A stretch of 64,000 nucleotides of DNA from Paraburkholderia haematera (GTDB taxonomy: Bacteria; Pseudomonadota; Gammaproteobacteria; Burkholderiales; Burkholderiaceae), in NCBI RefSeq assembly GCF_905220975.1, contig NZ_CAJNBK010000014.1:89982-153981 (forward strand), written 5' to 3'. The translations under genes were made by a program, and so were the position numbers. Below the pieces are notes generated by a model. That model saw nothing but the letters and a program-made list of their open reading frames with translations. It had not been told where the DNA came from and made no database searches. The stretch's first letter is position 1, and the number at the start of each line of letters is the position of its first letter. Of this stretch, positions 52,265-61,499 are shown piece by piece.

Positions 52265-53371
52265 ATGTCGACTAATCTGAACACGCTGCTGGCGCCGATC
52301 AGCGAAGCCTCGCCTTGTGGCGACGACCTGCTGTTTTCGGCGGATTTCGACGCGATCCAGCACGCGCGCCGTTTTGAAGACCCGTCGCTGGATCAGGGCG
52401 AATGGGTCACGGATATTAAAGAAGCCGACTGGCCGTTCGTGGTCGAACGCGCGAGCAGTCTGCTGCAGACGCAGACAAAAGACCTGCGCCTCGCGGTCTG
52501 GCTCACCGAGGCGCTTGCCATCGAAGAGGGCGTGACCGGTCTCACTCAAGGTTATGCGCTGCTAACGGGGCTGTGCGAAAAGTACTGGGATCACGTGCAT
52601 CCACTGCCGGAAGGCGACGATACCGAGTACCGCCTCGGCAACGTCGCGTGGCTGGTTGGCCGCACCGGCGATCTGTTGCGGGCCATGCCGCTTACGTCGT
52701 CGCAAGGCAGCTCGTTTAGCACGATCGATTGGGACGTGGCCACGCACGTTGCGCAAGCGGTCAAGCGCGATCCGGATCACGCCGACGATATCGCGCGCGG
52801 CAAGCCTTCCATCGAACAGATCGAGGCGTCGAAACGCGCCACGCCTCCGGCGTTCTATTCAACACTGCTGATCGAGCTGAAAGCGTACGAAGCGGCGATG
52901 CTCGCGCTCGAACAGGAACTGGACCGGCGCGCGGCCGATTCGGCACCGAGCTTCCGTCAGGCGAAAGATGCATATGAAAGCGTCTACCGGCTGGCGGAAC
53001 GTTTCGCGCGCGAACTGGGGGTCAGCGCTGAAGCGCCGCCGAAAGCGCCGAAGCCGGAAGAATCCGAACGCGCCGAGCCTACCTTCAAGACTTCACCGCA
53101 ACGCGAGGAACCCGTGTTGACGACCATGCCGACCACGATCAGTCCGATTGCAGGAATCCAGAGCCGTGCGCAAGCCGTCGCGCAGTTGCGTGCCGTGGCC
53201 AAGTTCTTTCGCAGTACCGAGCCGCACAATCCGGCGGCTTACCTCGCCGACAAGGCGGCGGAATGCGCGGATATGCCTTTGCATCAGTGGCTTTCCTCGG
53301 TCGTGAAGGACGATGGGTCGCTCGCGCATATTCGCGAACTGCTGGGCGTGAAGCCCGAGGAAAATAGCTAG
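52265..53371 (+). CDS. tssA: T6SS cap/priming protein TssA (ImpA family)
   Basis: About 368 residues. The start at ATG 52265 gives MSTNLNTLLAPISEASPCGDDLLFSADFDAIQHARRFEDPSLDQGEWV, the ImpA N-terminal domain opening (P-I-S-x-x-x-P-x-G-x-x-L). ADWPFVVERASSLLQTQTKDLRLAVWLTEALAIEEGVTGLTQGYALLTGLCEKYWDHVHPLPEGDD is the rest of that domain. The C-terminal part (AQLRAVAKFFRSTEPHNPAAYLADKAAECADMPLHQWLSSVV) matches the long TssA class. TssA organises sheath polymerisation. A bidirectional terminator follows. Confidence 0.95.
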   Translation: MSTNLNTLLAPISEASPCGDDLLFSADFDAIQHARRFEDPSLDQGEWVTDIKEADWPFVVERASSLLQTQTKDLRLAVWLTEALAIEEGVTGLTQGYALLTGLCEKYWDHVHPLPEGDDTEYRLGNVAWLVGRTGDLLRAMPLTSSQGSSFSTIDWDVATHVAQAVKRDPDHADDIARGKPSIEQIEASKRATPPAFYSTLLIELKAYEAAMLALEQELDRRAADSAPSFRQAKDAYESVYRLAERFARELGVSAEAPPKAPKPEESERAEPTFKTSPQREEPVLTTMPTTISPIAGIQSRAQAVAQLRAVAKFFRSTEPHNPAAYLADKAAECADMPLHQWLSSVVKDDGSLAHIRELLGVKPEENS

Positions 53372-53389
53372 AACGTCCTTAAGCGCAAA

Positions 53390-53430
53390 TAAAAAGCCTG
53401 GCATCGAACATCACCGGTGCCAGGCTTTTT
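53390..53430. terminator. Bidirectional terminator between tssA and tagN
   Basis: The arms AAAAGCCTGGCA / TGCCAGGCTTTT are perfect, with a 14-nt loop, followed by a TTTTTT tract on the plus strand and preceded by an A-tract that serves the minus strand. Confidence 0.9.
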
Positions 53431-53460
53431 TAATCACGCTGCGATCAAACAAACGGCAAC

Positions 53461-54417
53461 TCAAGACCCCGCGCGAAACTCAATGCGCCGGTTGCGTGCG
53501 CGTCCGTCGTTTGTATCGTTCGATGCGATCGGCTGATCCGGGCCAACTCCTGTGGTCGTCATTTGTTCGGGCGGGATGCCCTTGGCGACCAGATAGCCCT
53601 TCACCGCGTCCGCCCGCGCCTGACTCAGGGCGATATTCGAGGTGCGATTGCCCGAGTTGTCGGTATGGCCGATGATCGCCACCGTCCTGGTCTGCATCTT
53701 CGAGAGGACTGCCGCCATCTGATCGAGAATCGCGCGGCCTTGCGGCGTGAGCGTCGCGCTACCCGTCTCGAACTCGATCGTGCGATTCGCCAACGTCTGA
53801 TCGAGCAGGCCTTGTTCGGACGCACTGACGCGCAGGCCGTTCCTGATCGTGTAGGTCGGATTCAGTGCATTCGCCATATCGCTTGCGAGCTGCTGGCGCT
53901 GCGATTCGTTGCGCACTTCACCTTTCACGTCGATCTGCGTGCCGTCGATCTTCAACTGGCCTTTGCTGATCTGCTTCAACTGCGGGCCGATCAGCTTTTG
54001 CACGTTGGCGGACCAGTTCGGCGGCGTCGCGACGTCGGCGACTTCGATCTGATCGACCACGTTGGCCGCGCCGTAGGTGTCGCGCAGACGCGCGAGTACC
54101 GCGGCCTTGGTTGCTTCATCCGGCACTTTGCCGCCTGCCACGACCTGGCCCGGCGTTGCATTGGCGGGCGGCGGCGACGCGCTGATCGCGCCGGTGCCGG
54201 CGCCCGTGGTGCCGCTGGCGAGCCCGGCCGTATTGACTGCGGGCCCGGCATTGCCCGGTTGTGCCGAAGAAGACGCGGGAAGAATGGTCGTGCGAATGGC
54301 GACGCCGCTGTTGTCGACCGGCGTGACGCGTGCCGGGCCGTCGTTGTCGGCATGGGCGAGGGCGCTGATGAGAAGGCCCGCCAGCAGCGAGGCCATGCGC
54401 GTGTGCTTGCTCAACAT
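53461..54417 (-). CDS. tagN: OmpA-family envelope protein of the T6SS locus (TagN-like)
   Basis: About 318 residues from the ATG at 54417. A signal peptide (MASLLAGLLISALAHAD) is followed by a Gly/Ala/Ser/Pro linker with a BON-like fold (AKAAVLARLRDTYGAANVVDQIEVADVA and TQIDVKGEVRNESQRQQLASDMANAL). The C-terminal OmpA domain is TIEFETGSATLTPQGRAILDQMAAVLSKM...VAIIGHTDNSGNRTSNIALSQARADAVKGYLVAKGI, which includes the peptidoglycan-binding D and R residues. It probably anchors the apparatus to peptidoglycan, replacing the domain that some TssL proteins carry. Confidence 0.87.
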   Translation of the reverse strand: MLSKHTRMASLLAGLLISALAHADNDGPARVTPVDNSGVAIRTTILPASSSAQPGNAGPAVNTAGLASGTTGAGTGAISASPPPANATPGQVVAGGKVPDEATKAAVLARLRDTYGAANVVDQIEVADVATPPNWSANVQKLIGPQLKQISKGQLKIDGTQIDVKGEVRNESQRQQLASDMANALNPTYTIRNGLRVSASEQGLLDQTLANRTIEFETGSATLTPQGRAILDQMAAVLSKMQTRTVAIIGHTDNSGNRTSNIALSQARADAVKGYLVAKGIPPEQMTTTGVGPDQPIASNDTNDGRARNRRIEFRAGS

Positions 54418-54421
54418 CGTG

Positions 54422-55414
54422 TCACGCTCCCGTGAATGCTTCGCGGAACGTGTCGATGCTGACACGCAACGACAGTTGCGGTTGGTCGAGGTAGCTGACG
54501 AGCTTGCTGATGCCATGATCGTTTTGTGCGTGTTCGTCGATCCACTCGGGATCGTCGATATCGATGTTATGTGCCGCGTACGCCTGCGGATCGACCACGC
54601 TATGCAGCGTTTTGGCCGAGGCGCCGTTAAAGCCGATGATGAGCCGTTCGCGCTCGGCAATCGTGCCGATAAAAATCGCCAGTTCGAAATCGGCCTGCGA
54701 AACGAACGGTGCGATCAGCTCGAGCCAAAACGCGGCGACTAGCGAGCGATAGAACGGATCGTTCGGCAACGGCAGGGTCAGCCCGCGTTCGAGATGCGAC
54801 GAACCGCTCTGCATCACCGGGCGCAGCAGCGAACCGAGTGCCAGCATCGCCCCGCGCAAGCGCACCGGATGGCCGCTCGCCAGCAGCATCTGTTCGAGGC
54901 CGGAGAGGGTCTGATGCTCGACGAAGTCGTTGAAGGTGCCGTCGTGCGGATTGCCGGGGCCACCGCCGATTTCGATAGGCACTTGCGTTTCGCCGAGCGC
55001 CTGGAGCGCACCGGCCGGCTCGCCCACGCCAAGTAGCGGCTTCATCTGCGAGGCAATGCGCGACCACAGGCGCGCAAAGGCCAGCGGGCTGTGCGCCAGA
55101 AACGTCAGCGGTTTTTCAACTTCCAGCGCGGTCGCGGCAAGAAACGGAAAACGGCGCGACGATTGATCCTGGCTCGCCACCATATGCCCGGCGATCGCCA
55201 GCTTGCTGCGCGAACCGAGGAACGCGAAGTGCATCGGCTTGGCGTTTTCGTAGACGATCTTCCAGCGCGGATCCTCGGTGAGCAACTCCATGGCCTCAGC
55301 GATCCAGCGATCGAGCGTGGCCAGCAACTGCGGGTTATGCGCGCTTTTGACGAAGTCGCCGCGCGACGGAATCTTGCCGAAATAGGCGATTTGCGCCTGC
55401 ACGGTTTGCGTCAT
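54422..55414 (-). CDS. tagF: T6SS-associated protein TagF (ImpM family)
   Basis: A 330-residue cytosolic protein that in Pseudomonas acts as a post-translational repressor of T6SS assembly. The family signature IAYFGKIPSRGDFVKSAHNPQLLATLDRWIAEAMELL lies at about residues 9-46, and GHMVASQDQSSRRFPFLAATALEVE follows. The remaining 200 residues form a larger domain typical of long Burkholderia TagF. It overlaps the tssM stop by 4 bp (ATGA), giving coupled translation. TagF often balances threonine-kinase (PpkA/Fha) signalling; those genes are not in the window. Confidence 0.93.
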   Translation of the reverse strand: MTQTVQAQIAYFGKIPSRGDFVKSAHNPQLLATLDRWIAEAMELLTEDPRWKIVYENAKPMHFAFLGSRSKLAIAGHMVASQDQSSRRFPFLAATALEVEKPLTFLAHSPLAFARLWSRIASQMKPLLGVGEPAGALQALGETQVPIEIGGGPGNPHDGTFNDFVEHQTLSGLEQMLLASGHPVRLRGAMLALGSLLRPVMQSGSSHLERGLTLPLPNDPFYRSLVAAFWLELIAPFVSQADFELAIFIGTIAERERLIIGFNGASAKTLHSVVDPQAYAAHNIDIDDPEWIDEHAQNDHGISKLVSYLDQPQLSLRVSIDTFREAFTGA

Positions 55415-58400
55415 TGCGCACCCCCTGTGTTCGAAACCGCGGCGGCGGCCGTCGCCGGCCGTGCCGCTGGTGAGGCCGGCGTGGCGCCCGCCGTTCCTGT
55501 TGGGCCCGTTGAAACCGCTCCACCCGCAGCCGTTGCATTAACCGAGTTCGCCGCCGCGCTCACATCCGCCACCGAGGAAGGCAGCCGCAAGCCGCGCAAG
55601 CTTTGCTGTTGCGGTGCGTCGCTGCTGCCGCCCGAGGCCTGCGACGTGCTGATGATGCGCATGCTGACCGCCACCGTCACGTTGCCTTGCGTCCACGAGA
55701 GATCGAAGGTGCCGTCAGGACGGCGCTTGCGCTGCGCCGAATTGATCAGCTTCTCCAGACCGTAGCGGCCCGGCTCGTTGACCAGTTGCAGCGTGCGGCC
55801 GTCGAAAGTCGTCGCATTCAGTGTCGCGCCAGGTGAGCCCGACGGATTCGGCCACACGAAGTTGGTCCACTGCGGCGGCGTATTGCGGTAACGCATCTGC
55901 TGACCGTCGATCGCGAGCGTGTATTCCGTGGTACCGCTGCTCGGCTGCGGCAGGATCTGGAACACGGTCTGCGGTTCGGCCGAGCTTTGACCCGACGAGG
56001 CCGCTGCACCGCCGGCGAGCGGCGCCACCCAGCGCGCGAAACCGCTGGTGAAGTCGGGTGTCAGCGCGAGACCCATATCGCCCCATGTGCGTGAGGTCAG
56101 CGTGTCGCCGCGGCGCACCGCGAGCGGCCCGAGCGTGGTGCCGACGAACTTGGCGATCGCGCCGTCGGGCCCGAACACCTGGGCGATTTCACCGGCGCCG
56201 GCTTCGACCTTCGCATCGCTGGCAAACGGATACTTGTTCGCGAGCGAGCTCTGGAAGGTCTGATAGACCTGTGCGTTCCACACCTTGTTGACTTCGACGC
56301 TGGCCGGCTGGATCACCACCGCATACGCTGCCATCAGCGGACGCACCAGCAGCGGGCGCAGTGCCTTGCGTTGCGAATCGGTGAGGCCCGTCAGCATCTG
56401 TTCGTCGACGTACTTCAGCGAATCGGCCAGCTCGGAGCCGCTGCCGTCGAGCGTCTGCTGCATCAACTGACGCGCGCCCGGTCCCGGATCGCCCTGGTTC
56501 TTGATGACATTGAAGCGCGTACGAACCTTCGAGAGCGTGTCCATGTAGCCCTTCAACATCGAGCCGTTGTCGCCGGAGACGACGATGCGGCCCAATGCCG
56601 AGAACTCCTGGCCGATCGGCCCCATCGGCACTTCAACCGGATTGCCGTTGATGTCGATGTTGGCGTTAATCTGGCCGGTCGGCGCACGCGAGAACCAGTT
56701 CTTGAACCAGCTGCTCACGCCAGTTTGCGCGCGCTTCAGGTTCGCGTTGAAGAGCGACGGGTTGTCCCACGAGGTCTGGTCGTACGCGGTTTCGAGCACC
56801 TTGCGGATCGGCGAATCCTGCGGATCGCCGAGACGGTTCATCGCATCCACGGCTTGACCGAAGCTGCCGAAGCTCTGCACGGCAATGCCTTGCATGAACT
56901 TCTGCCAGTGCATCGCGTACTCGGTTTTGTACATGGCGACGAGTGCTTTCTGGATCTGTTCCGGGCTGCCTTCCAGCGTCAGGTCGTCATGCGCCGAGGT
57001 GTTGAGCACCCAGTCTTTGGCCTGCAATTCCTTCGTGGCGGCATCGCGAATCGCCGGCTGCACGTACTGGAACCACGCTTCACGCGTGAAGGTGCCGGGG
57101 ATCGCGTAGCTGCCGGCCACCAGCGCCGTATTGTTTTCGCCGACGATGCGAGCGATCGTCATCGGCGCGAAACGGGTTGACGCACGCGCCTTGATTTCCT
57201 CGTAGACACGCTGACGGGCCGGCATGCCGCGCACCACGCGGCGCAGGTTTTCACGGGTCTGGTCGACGAGGCCGAGGTTCTGGTCGATCATCGGCCAGTC
57301 GTTGTCGGATACGCGCGACAGATAGAAGGTGATCATGCGCTCGGCGCTGCGGATCATCTCGTCGCGGGGCATGTTGCCGCGATTCGTTTCGAGCCAGCCG
57401 CGCCAGAAGCGTGCGACCTGATCGGTCAGGTGAGCGGTTTCCACGTGACGCTTGTCGCTGAGCATCAGGTAGGTCTTGAGCGCGTTATACGCATCTTCGA
57501 CATTGGTCGGCGAGGCGTCGCTATACAGGCCGCCCTGGCTGTTTGCCGCCATCGCGTTGTGCGCCGATACGGGAATCGGTGCGGCAGCGTCCGGATTGCG
57601 GTTCAGCGGCGCGAGCTGATCGGGGTGCGCGTTGACGTCCTTCAGGAACGACGCGAGATTCTGCGAGACCGGATCGAGCAGGATCTGGCGCACGCCGCTG
57701 TAATACTCGGTGAGCAGGTGCTGTTCGAGGCGGTCGCCTTGATACAGTCCGAGCGACACGGCCAGCGGCTTGTCGCGGCGGAATTGTTCTAGCTGGTCGA
57801 TGCGGTCTTCCAGAATGTCCATGGCCTGCAAACGCGATTGCAGGTCGTTGCGGTTCTGCTGCAGGCGCACCACGTTGTCGAGGTCGGCTTTGACATTGTC
57901 GGCGAGCTGCTGATTGCCGATCGTCGACCACGTCCAGCCGCCGAGCGCCAACGCGAGCACCGCGACAAAGCCGAAGAACGTGGCATACCGCATGCGCGTC
58001 TTGGCGGGACTGGCGAACTGCTTGACGGTCTGCCGGTCGGCGAAGATCACCTTGGAGAACAGGTCGCGCAGGAAGAAACCGTTCTTCGAGAACGCGCTTT
58101 GCGGCTTGGGCAGGCTGTCCGCGGAGAGGCCGAAGCGGTTGGCGATGCGCGTGGCGGCGGCGCTGTTGGTTTCGCCTTCCTGCAATGCGCTCGTGAAGTA
58201 GAAGCCACGGAAAATCGGCTTGTGCTGGAACGGGTTGGTTTCGAACAGCGTGGCGAGGAACGCGCGCAATGCGGGCTTGATCGTCGAGAATTCGAGCGGA
58301 AAGCTCAACTGACCCGGCGAGAGCTTGTTGCCGCGGCTGATCGACATCTGCGCGACGCTGATTTCTTTCAGGCCGTCGTAAAGCTCTTCAAAGTGCTCGT

Positions 58401-59310
58401 CGAAGAGGCCAACCACATCGCGCTTTTCGTCGGGTTCGTAGGGCAGGGTGGCGCCCCACACGCGGTCGTACTCGTGACGCTCGCTGCCGCTGAAGAATTC
58501 GGTGAAGCCCGTGATCAGGTCGGCCTTGGTGAACATCACATACACCGGCGCGAACACTTCGAGCTTCTCAGTCAACTCCTGCACGCGCTGGCGCAGGTTC
58601 TTCGCGAGATTGATCGCGAACTCGGGCTTGCTGCCGGTCAACTCGGCAATGCTGGCCGTGACGATGATGCCGTTGATCGGCGCTTTCGGCCGGAAGCGTT
58701 TGAGCAGGCCAAGGAAGCCGAGCCATTCGGTGCGGTCTTCCTCGTGCACGGAATAGCGGCCGGCGGTGTCGAGCAGAATCCCTTCCGTGGTGAAGAACCA
58801 GTCGCAATTTCGCGTGCCGCCGATGCCGTGAATCACCGCGTTGTTCTTGTCGGCGAAAGGAAATTGCAGGCCGGAATTCAGCACGGCGCTGCTTTTGCCC
58901 GCGGCCGGGTTGCCGATCACGATGTACCAGGGCAATTCATACAGCGCCGAACCGCCGGACATCTGACCGATCTTCGAGGTCTTGATCGTTTTCACCGCAT
59001 CCACGAGGCGCGTACGCAGCACGTCGAGTTCGGCCTGGCGCGCGGGCGTGGGCGCGGGGCCGGTTTCGGTCTGCTTCTCAGCCTGTTGCTCGAGCATTTC
59101 GCCGAGCTTGTTGTTCGCGCGCCGCGCGCGCAGGCGACGCACCACCCAGACCAGCAGCCATAGCGCGATCACCGCGCCGAGCACGATGGCAGGCCACATC
59201 GGGTCGATCTGCAAGGTATCGGCGCCGATGAATAAAACAGCAGCGAGCGCGAGCAAGCCGATGATCGAGAGCGTGCGTGTATGGGTCAACACGTTAAGAA
59301 TGCGTCGCAT
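55411..59310 (-). CDS. tssM: T6SS membrane-complex protein TssM (IcmF family)
   Basis: About 1299 residues with the start at 59310. The N-terminus has two membrane spans (about residues 12-28 and 38-58). The cytoplasmic NTPase-like domain has Walker A GNPAAGKSS (133-141), with LYELPWYIVIGNP preceding and DTAGRYSVHEED (Walker B-like). A further span occurs near residue 455 (RYATFFGFVAVLALALGGWTW). The periplasmic remainder carries IcmF-related and C-terminal TssM domains. TssM is the spoke of the TssJLM complex; Walker A is needed in some systems only. An upstream alternative start (59364) has no SD. Confidence 0.96.
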   Translation of the reverse strand: MRRILNVLTHTRTLSIIGLLALAAVLFIGADTLQIDPMWPAIVLGAVIALWLLVWVVRRLRARRANNKLGEMLEQQAEKQTETGPAPTPARQAELDVLRTRLVDAVKTIKTSKIGQMSGGSALYELPWYIVIGNPAAGKSSAVLNSGLQFPFADKNNAVIHGIGGTRNCDWFFTTEGILLDTAGRYSVHEEDRTEWLGFLGLLKRFRPKAPINGIIVTASIAELTGSKPEFAINLAKNLRQRVQELTEKLEVFAPVYVMFTKADLITGFTEFFSGSERHEYDRVWGATLPYEPDEKRDVVGLFDEHFEELYDGLKEISVAQMSISRGNKLSPGQLSFPLEFSTIKPALRAFLATLFETNPFQHKPIFRGFYFTSALQEGETNSAAATRIANRFGLSADSLPKPQSAFSKNGFFLRDLFSKVIFADRQTVKQFASPAKTRMRYATFFGFVAVLALALGGWTWSTIGNQQLADNVKADLDNVVRLQQNRNDLQSRLQAMDILEDRIDQLEQFRRDKPLAVSLGLYQGDRLEQHLLTEYYSGVRQILLDPVSQNLASFLKDVNAHPDQLAPLNRNPDAAAPIPVSAHNAMAANSQGGLYSDASPTNVEDAYNALKTYLMLSDKRHVETAHLTDQVARFWRGWLETNRGNMPRDEMIRSAERMITFYLSRVSDNDWPMIDQNLGLVDQTRENLRRVVRGMPARQRVYEEIKARASTRFAPMTIARIVGENNTALVAGSYAIPGTFTREAWFQYVQPAIRDAATKELQAKDWVLNTSAHDDLTLEGSPEQIQKALVAMYKTEYAMHWQKFMQGIAVQSFGSFGQAVDAMNRLGDPQDSPIRKVLETAYDQTSWDNPSLFNANLKRAQTGVSSWFKNWFSRAPTGQINANIDINGNPVEVPMGPIGQEFSALGRIVVSGDNGSMLKGYMDTLSKVRTRFNVIKNQGDPGPGARQLMQQTLDGSGSELADSLKYVDEQMLTGLTDSQRKALRPLLVRPLMAAYAVVIQPASVEVNKVWNAQVYQTFQSSLANKYPFASDAKVEAGAGEIAQVFGPDGAIAKFVGTTLGPLAVRRGDTLTSRTWGDMGLALTPDFTSGFARWVAPLAGGAAASSGQSSAEPQTVFQILPQPSSGTTEYTLAIDGQQMRYRNTPPQWTNFVWPNPSGSPGATLNATTFDGRTLQLVNEPGRYGLEKLINSAQRKRRPDGTFDLSWTQGNVTVAVSMRIISTSQASGGSSDAPQQQSLRGLRLPSSVADVSAAANSVNATAAGGAVSTGPTGTAGATPASPAARPATAAAAVSNTGGAQ

Positions 59311-59577
59311 AAGCCGTTCAGGTCTTGGTGATGTGTGTTGTGGCGCGTGTGTGGCAAACAGCATGACGCGAGCACGGGCAAAGTCTGCCGGCGCCGCGTT
59401 TGAAACAAAATGAAAGCATATTCAGGCGAAGGTGAATGCGGGCGAATTGTTAAATCCGCCATGGGATGTCCCGCCATTGGCGATTGGACAAATGCCGTTA
59501 TGCACGCGGCATTGCCGCCTTTTGCCAGAAATATTGATTGAACGCCCCATTGCAACCTCTTTATTGCCCGCCTTGCC

Positions 59578-60423
59578 TTAATGACCGCGCCCCAGGACGA
59601 AACCGGGCTTGTGATATTCAACGTGCCCGAGATCCATCAATTTCCAGCGGCCACCCCACGTCAGGCCGACCTGTTCGGCCGTCTGTCCGTATAACTGATA
59701 GCCTCGCATGGCCCAGGGATCTTTTTCTGAAATGACGAGCTTGCCATCGCGCAAAAACGCGTTGTCCGCGGCAAGACCGTATTGGTGATAGCTCTGAAAC
59801 GCTGCAGCATTCGTGACGTTGCCCCCCATTTGCGCCAGGCGGTTTTGCCGCTCCGGACTGCGATAACCTTCCAGCAATGCCATTTCATAGCCGTATTGCT
59901 CGTGCATGATTTTGTATACGAGCAACAAACGCGTTCTGAAATCGGCGTCGAGCAAATTCCAGTCGCGGCTCGCGTCTTTCAGCGCGGGCCGAATCTGCTC
60001 CACTTCCTGCGTTGCAAATACCTCGGGCGGCAGCGGCGGCGGGGGCACGAGCTGTTCGCCATTCAATAACGCGGCAATTTTCTCGTCCGGTACTCGTGCA
60101 GTGTCATCGAATTGGAATAATTGCCGACCGCGTAAAGCCAATGCCACCAATGGCGGCGTCGCAAGAATACCTGTGGTGGTAAAAATCAGCAAGCGCCGCT
60201 TTGCCAGTAACTTTTGCATATCGACTGCAGTCGATTGCGAAATTTTTGCCGAGCGCGCTAATTGACCGCGAGCACGTGATGCACCTTGCGATGCTCCACG
60301 CATAACGCGGCCATGAATGGCGAGTGCGGCGCCTAATAAAGAGGCGCGTACCGCCGGCAATAGCAGCATGGCGGCGATCACAACGGCAATGGCGAAATAG
60401 GCGAGAAGTACTACGGCAATCAA
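59578..60423 (-). CDS. tagX: T6SS L,D-endopeptidase-like protein (TagX-like, M15 family)
   Basis: About 281 residues if translation begins at the TTG at 60423; an ATG at 60585 would overlap the divergent gene. Two membrane helices (IAVVLLAYFAIAVVIAAMLLLP and LLIFTTTGILATPPLVALAL) precede an M15/VanY-like peptidase domain: LLEGYRSPERQNRLAQMG, FQSYHQYGLAADNAF (S-x-H-x-x-G-x-A-x-D zinc motif), and a C-terminal DLGHVEYHK with the third zinc His. TagX cleaves peptidoglycan so the T6SS can cross the wall. Symbol given by analogy and position. Confidence 0.8.
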   Translation of the reverse strand: MIAVVLLAYFAIAVVIAAMLLLPAVRASLLGAALAIHGRVMRGASQGASRARGQLARSAKISQSTAVDMQKLLAKRRLLIFTTTGILATPPLVALALRGRQLFQFDDTARVPDEKIAALLNGEQLVPPPPLPPEVFATQEVEQIRPALKDASRDWNLLDADFRTRLLLVYKIMHEQYGYEMALLEGYRSPERQNRLAQMGGNVTNAAAFQSYHQYGLAADNAFLRDGKLVISEKDPWAMRGYQLYGQTAEQVGLTWGGRWKLMDLGHVEYHKPGFVLGRGH

Positions 60424-60548
60424 AGTCGACCCCGGAAATTGGAAACAATTGTATTTTGTAAAGCTTGCTCTTAGAATCAGGCCTGCTCGGAGAGGAGCCG
60501 GAACGGTATTATCACGGCGAAATAATCCAGGATTCAATGAGACAGTGA

Positions 60549-61499
60549 ATGAGTGCGCCGGAAAGTTCGAATTCCAAAGCCCCACCTAGCCTGTTATCCG
60601 ATAAGGCTAAGGGCGTTGACGCCAATGGTTCGCGAATTCTCGCGAATCTGGAAGGCCGCGTCGCGCCGCCTACCGACCAACCACGCCGGTCCAAAGCGCC
60701 GCTCGTGCTGGTCGCCTTGCTGGTGATCGCGGCCGGCGGTTGGGGTGCGTGGCATATGCAACAACGTGGGACGACCGAGTCGCTGGCTTCGGCTACGCCG
60801 GCCAGTGCCGAGAAGGCCGCCGTGCCGGCGTCCGCCGCCAGCGGTGCGCCACAGGTGACCGCGAAAGCGGAGGCACCGGCTGCGGCTTCGTCGCAAGCGG
60901 CGACGATTGTTGCTGACGACAGCGATAGCAAAACGCCTGCGGGATCCGCGAGTGCGCCCGCAAGCGGCGATGAAAGCCGCTTATCGCGCGCGCTCGCCAA
61001 TGGCGCCGAGCCGAGCAACGCATCTGCACCGGTTGCGTCCGCAACGGCCGCGTCGGCGGTCACGGTGCCGGCGGCAAAGCACGGTAAGAGCGCAACGGCT
61101 GTCGCCAGCAATGCGAAACACGACACGGCGACGGCGACGCACGGCAAGAAGGAGACCGCGACCGCAAGTAATCATCACGCTAGCGCGCCGACCGCGGTCG
61201 CTCAAACAAAGAAACCGCGCACGGCCGGTAGTGCTTCGAAAGATGATTCGGATGCCGATCTATTGGCGGCACTCGTGGCACGAACCAAACCGGCCGATAC
61301 GAAAGCCGCCGACGGCAGCACGGCCACCAAGGTCAGTGCATCCGCGACCCCTGGGAACGCCAAGTTGGCCGAACGCGTGAAAGAGTGCGGACAACGCGGC
61401 TTCTTTGAGGATCAGTTGTGCCGCTGGCGCGTGTGCGACGGACATTGGGGTAAAGACCCCGCTTGTCCGGGGGCGGCGCCTCAGGCGCGCCAGCCGTAA
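60549..61499 (+). CDS. T6SS-linked single-pass membrane protein (TagY-like), Cys-rich C-terminus
   Basis: A 316-residue protein, divergent from the TagX-like gene. An N-terminal cytoplasmic segment (LSDKAKGVDANGSRILANLEGRVAPPTDQPRRSKAP) is followed by one membrane span (LVLVALLVIAAGGWGAW, about residues 51-67). A long Ala/Ser/Thr/Lys-rich disordered region of about 200 residues comes next. The last 45 residues are folded-looking and Cys-rich: LAERVKECGQRGFFEDQLCRWRVCDGHWGKDPAC. Position after tagX matches what I recall being called tagY. Function unknown; a periplasmic anchor or spacer is plausible. Confidence 0.72.
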   Translation: MSAPESSNSKAPPSLLSDKAKGVDANGSRILANLEGRVAPPTDQPRRSKAPLVLVALLVIAAGGWGAWHMQQRGTTESLASATPASAEKAAVPASAASGAPQVTAKAEAPAAASSQAATIVADDSDSKTPAGSASAPASGDESRLSRALANGAEPSNASAPVASATAASAVTVPAAKHGKSATAVASNAKHDTATATHGKKETATASNHHASAPTAVAQTKKPRTAGSASKDDSDADLLAALVARTKPADTKAADGSTATKVSASATPGNAKLAERVKECGQRGFFEDQLCRWRVCDGHWGKDPACPGAAPQARQP

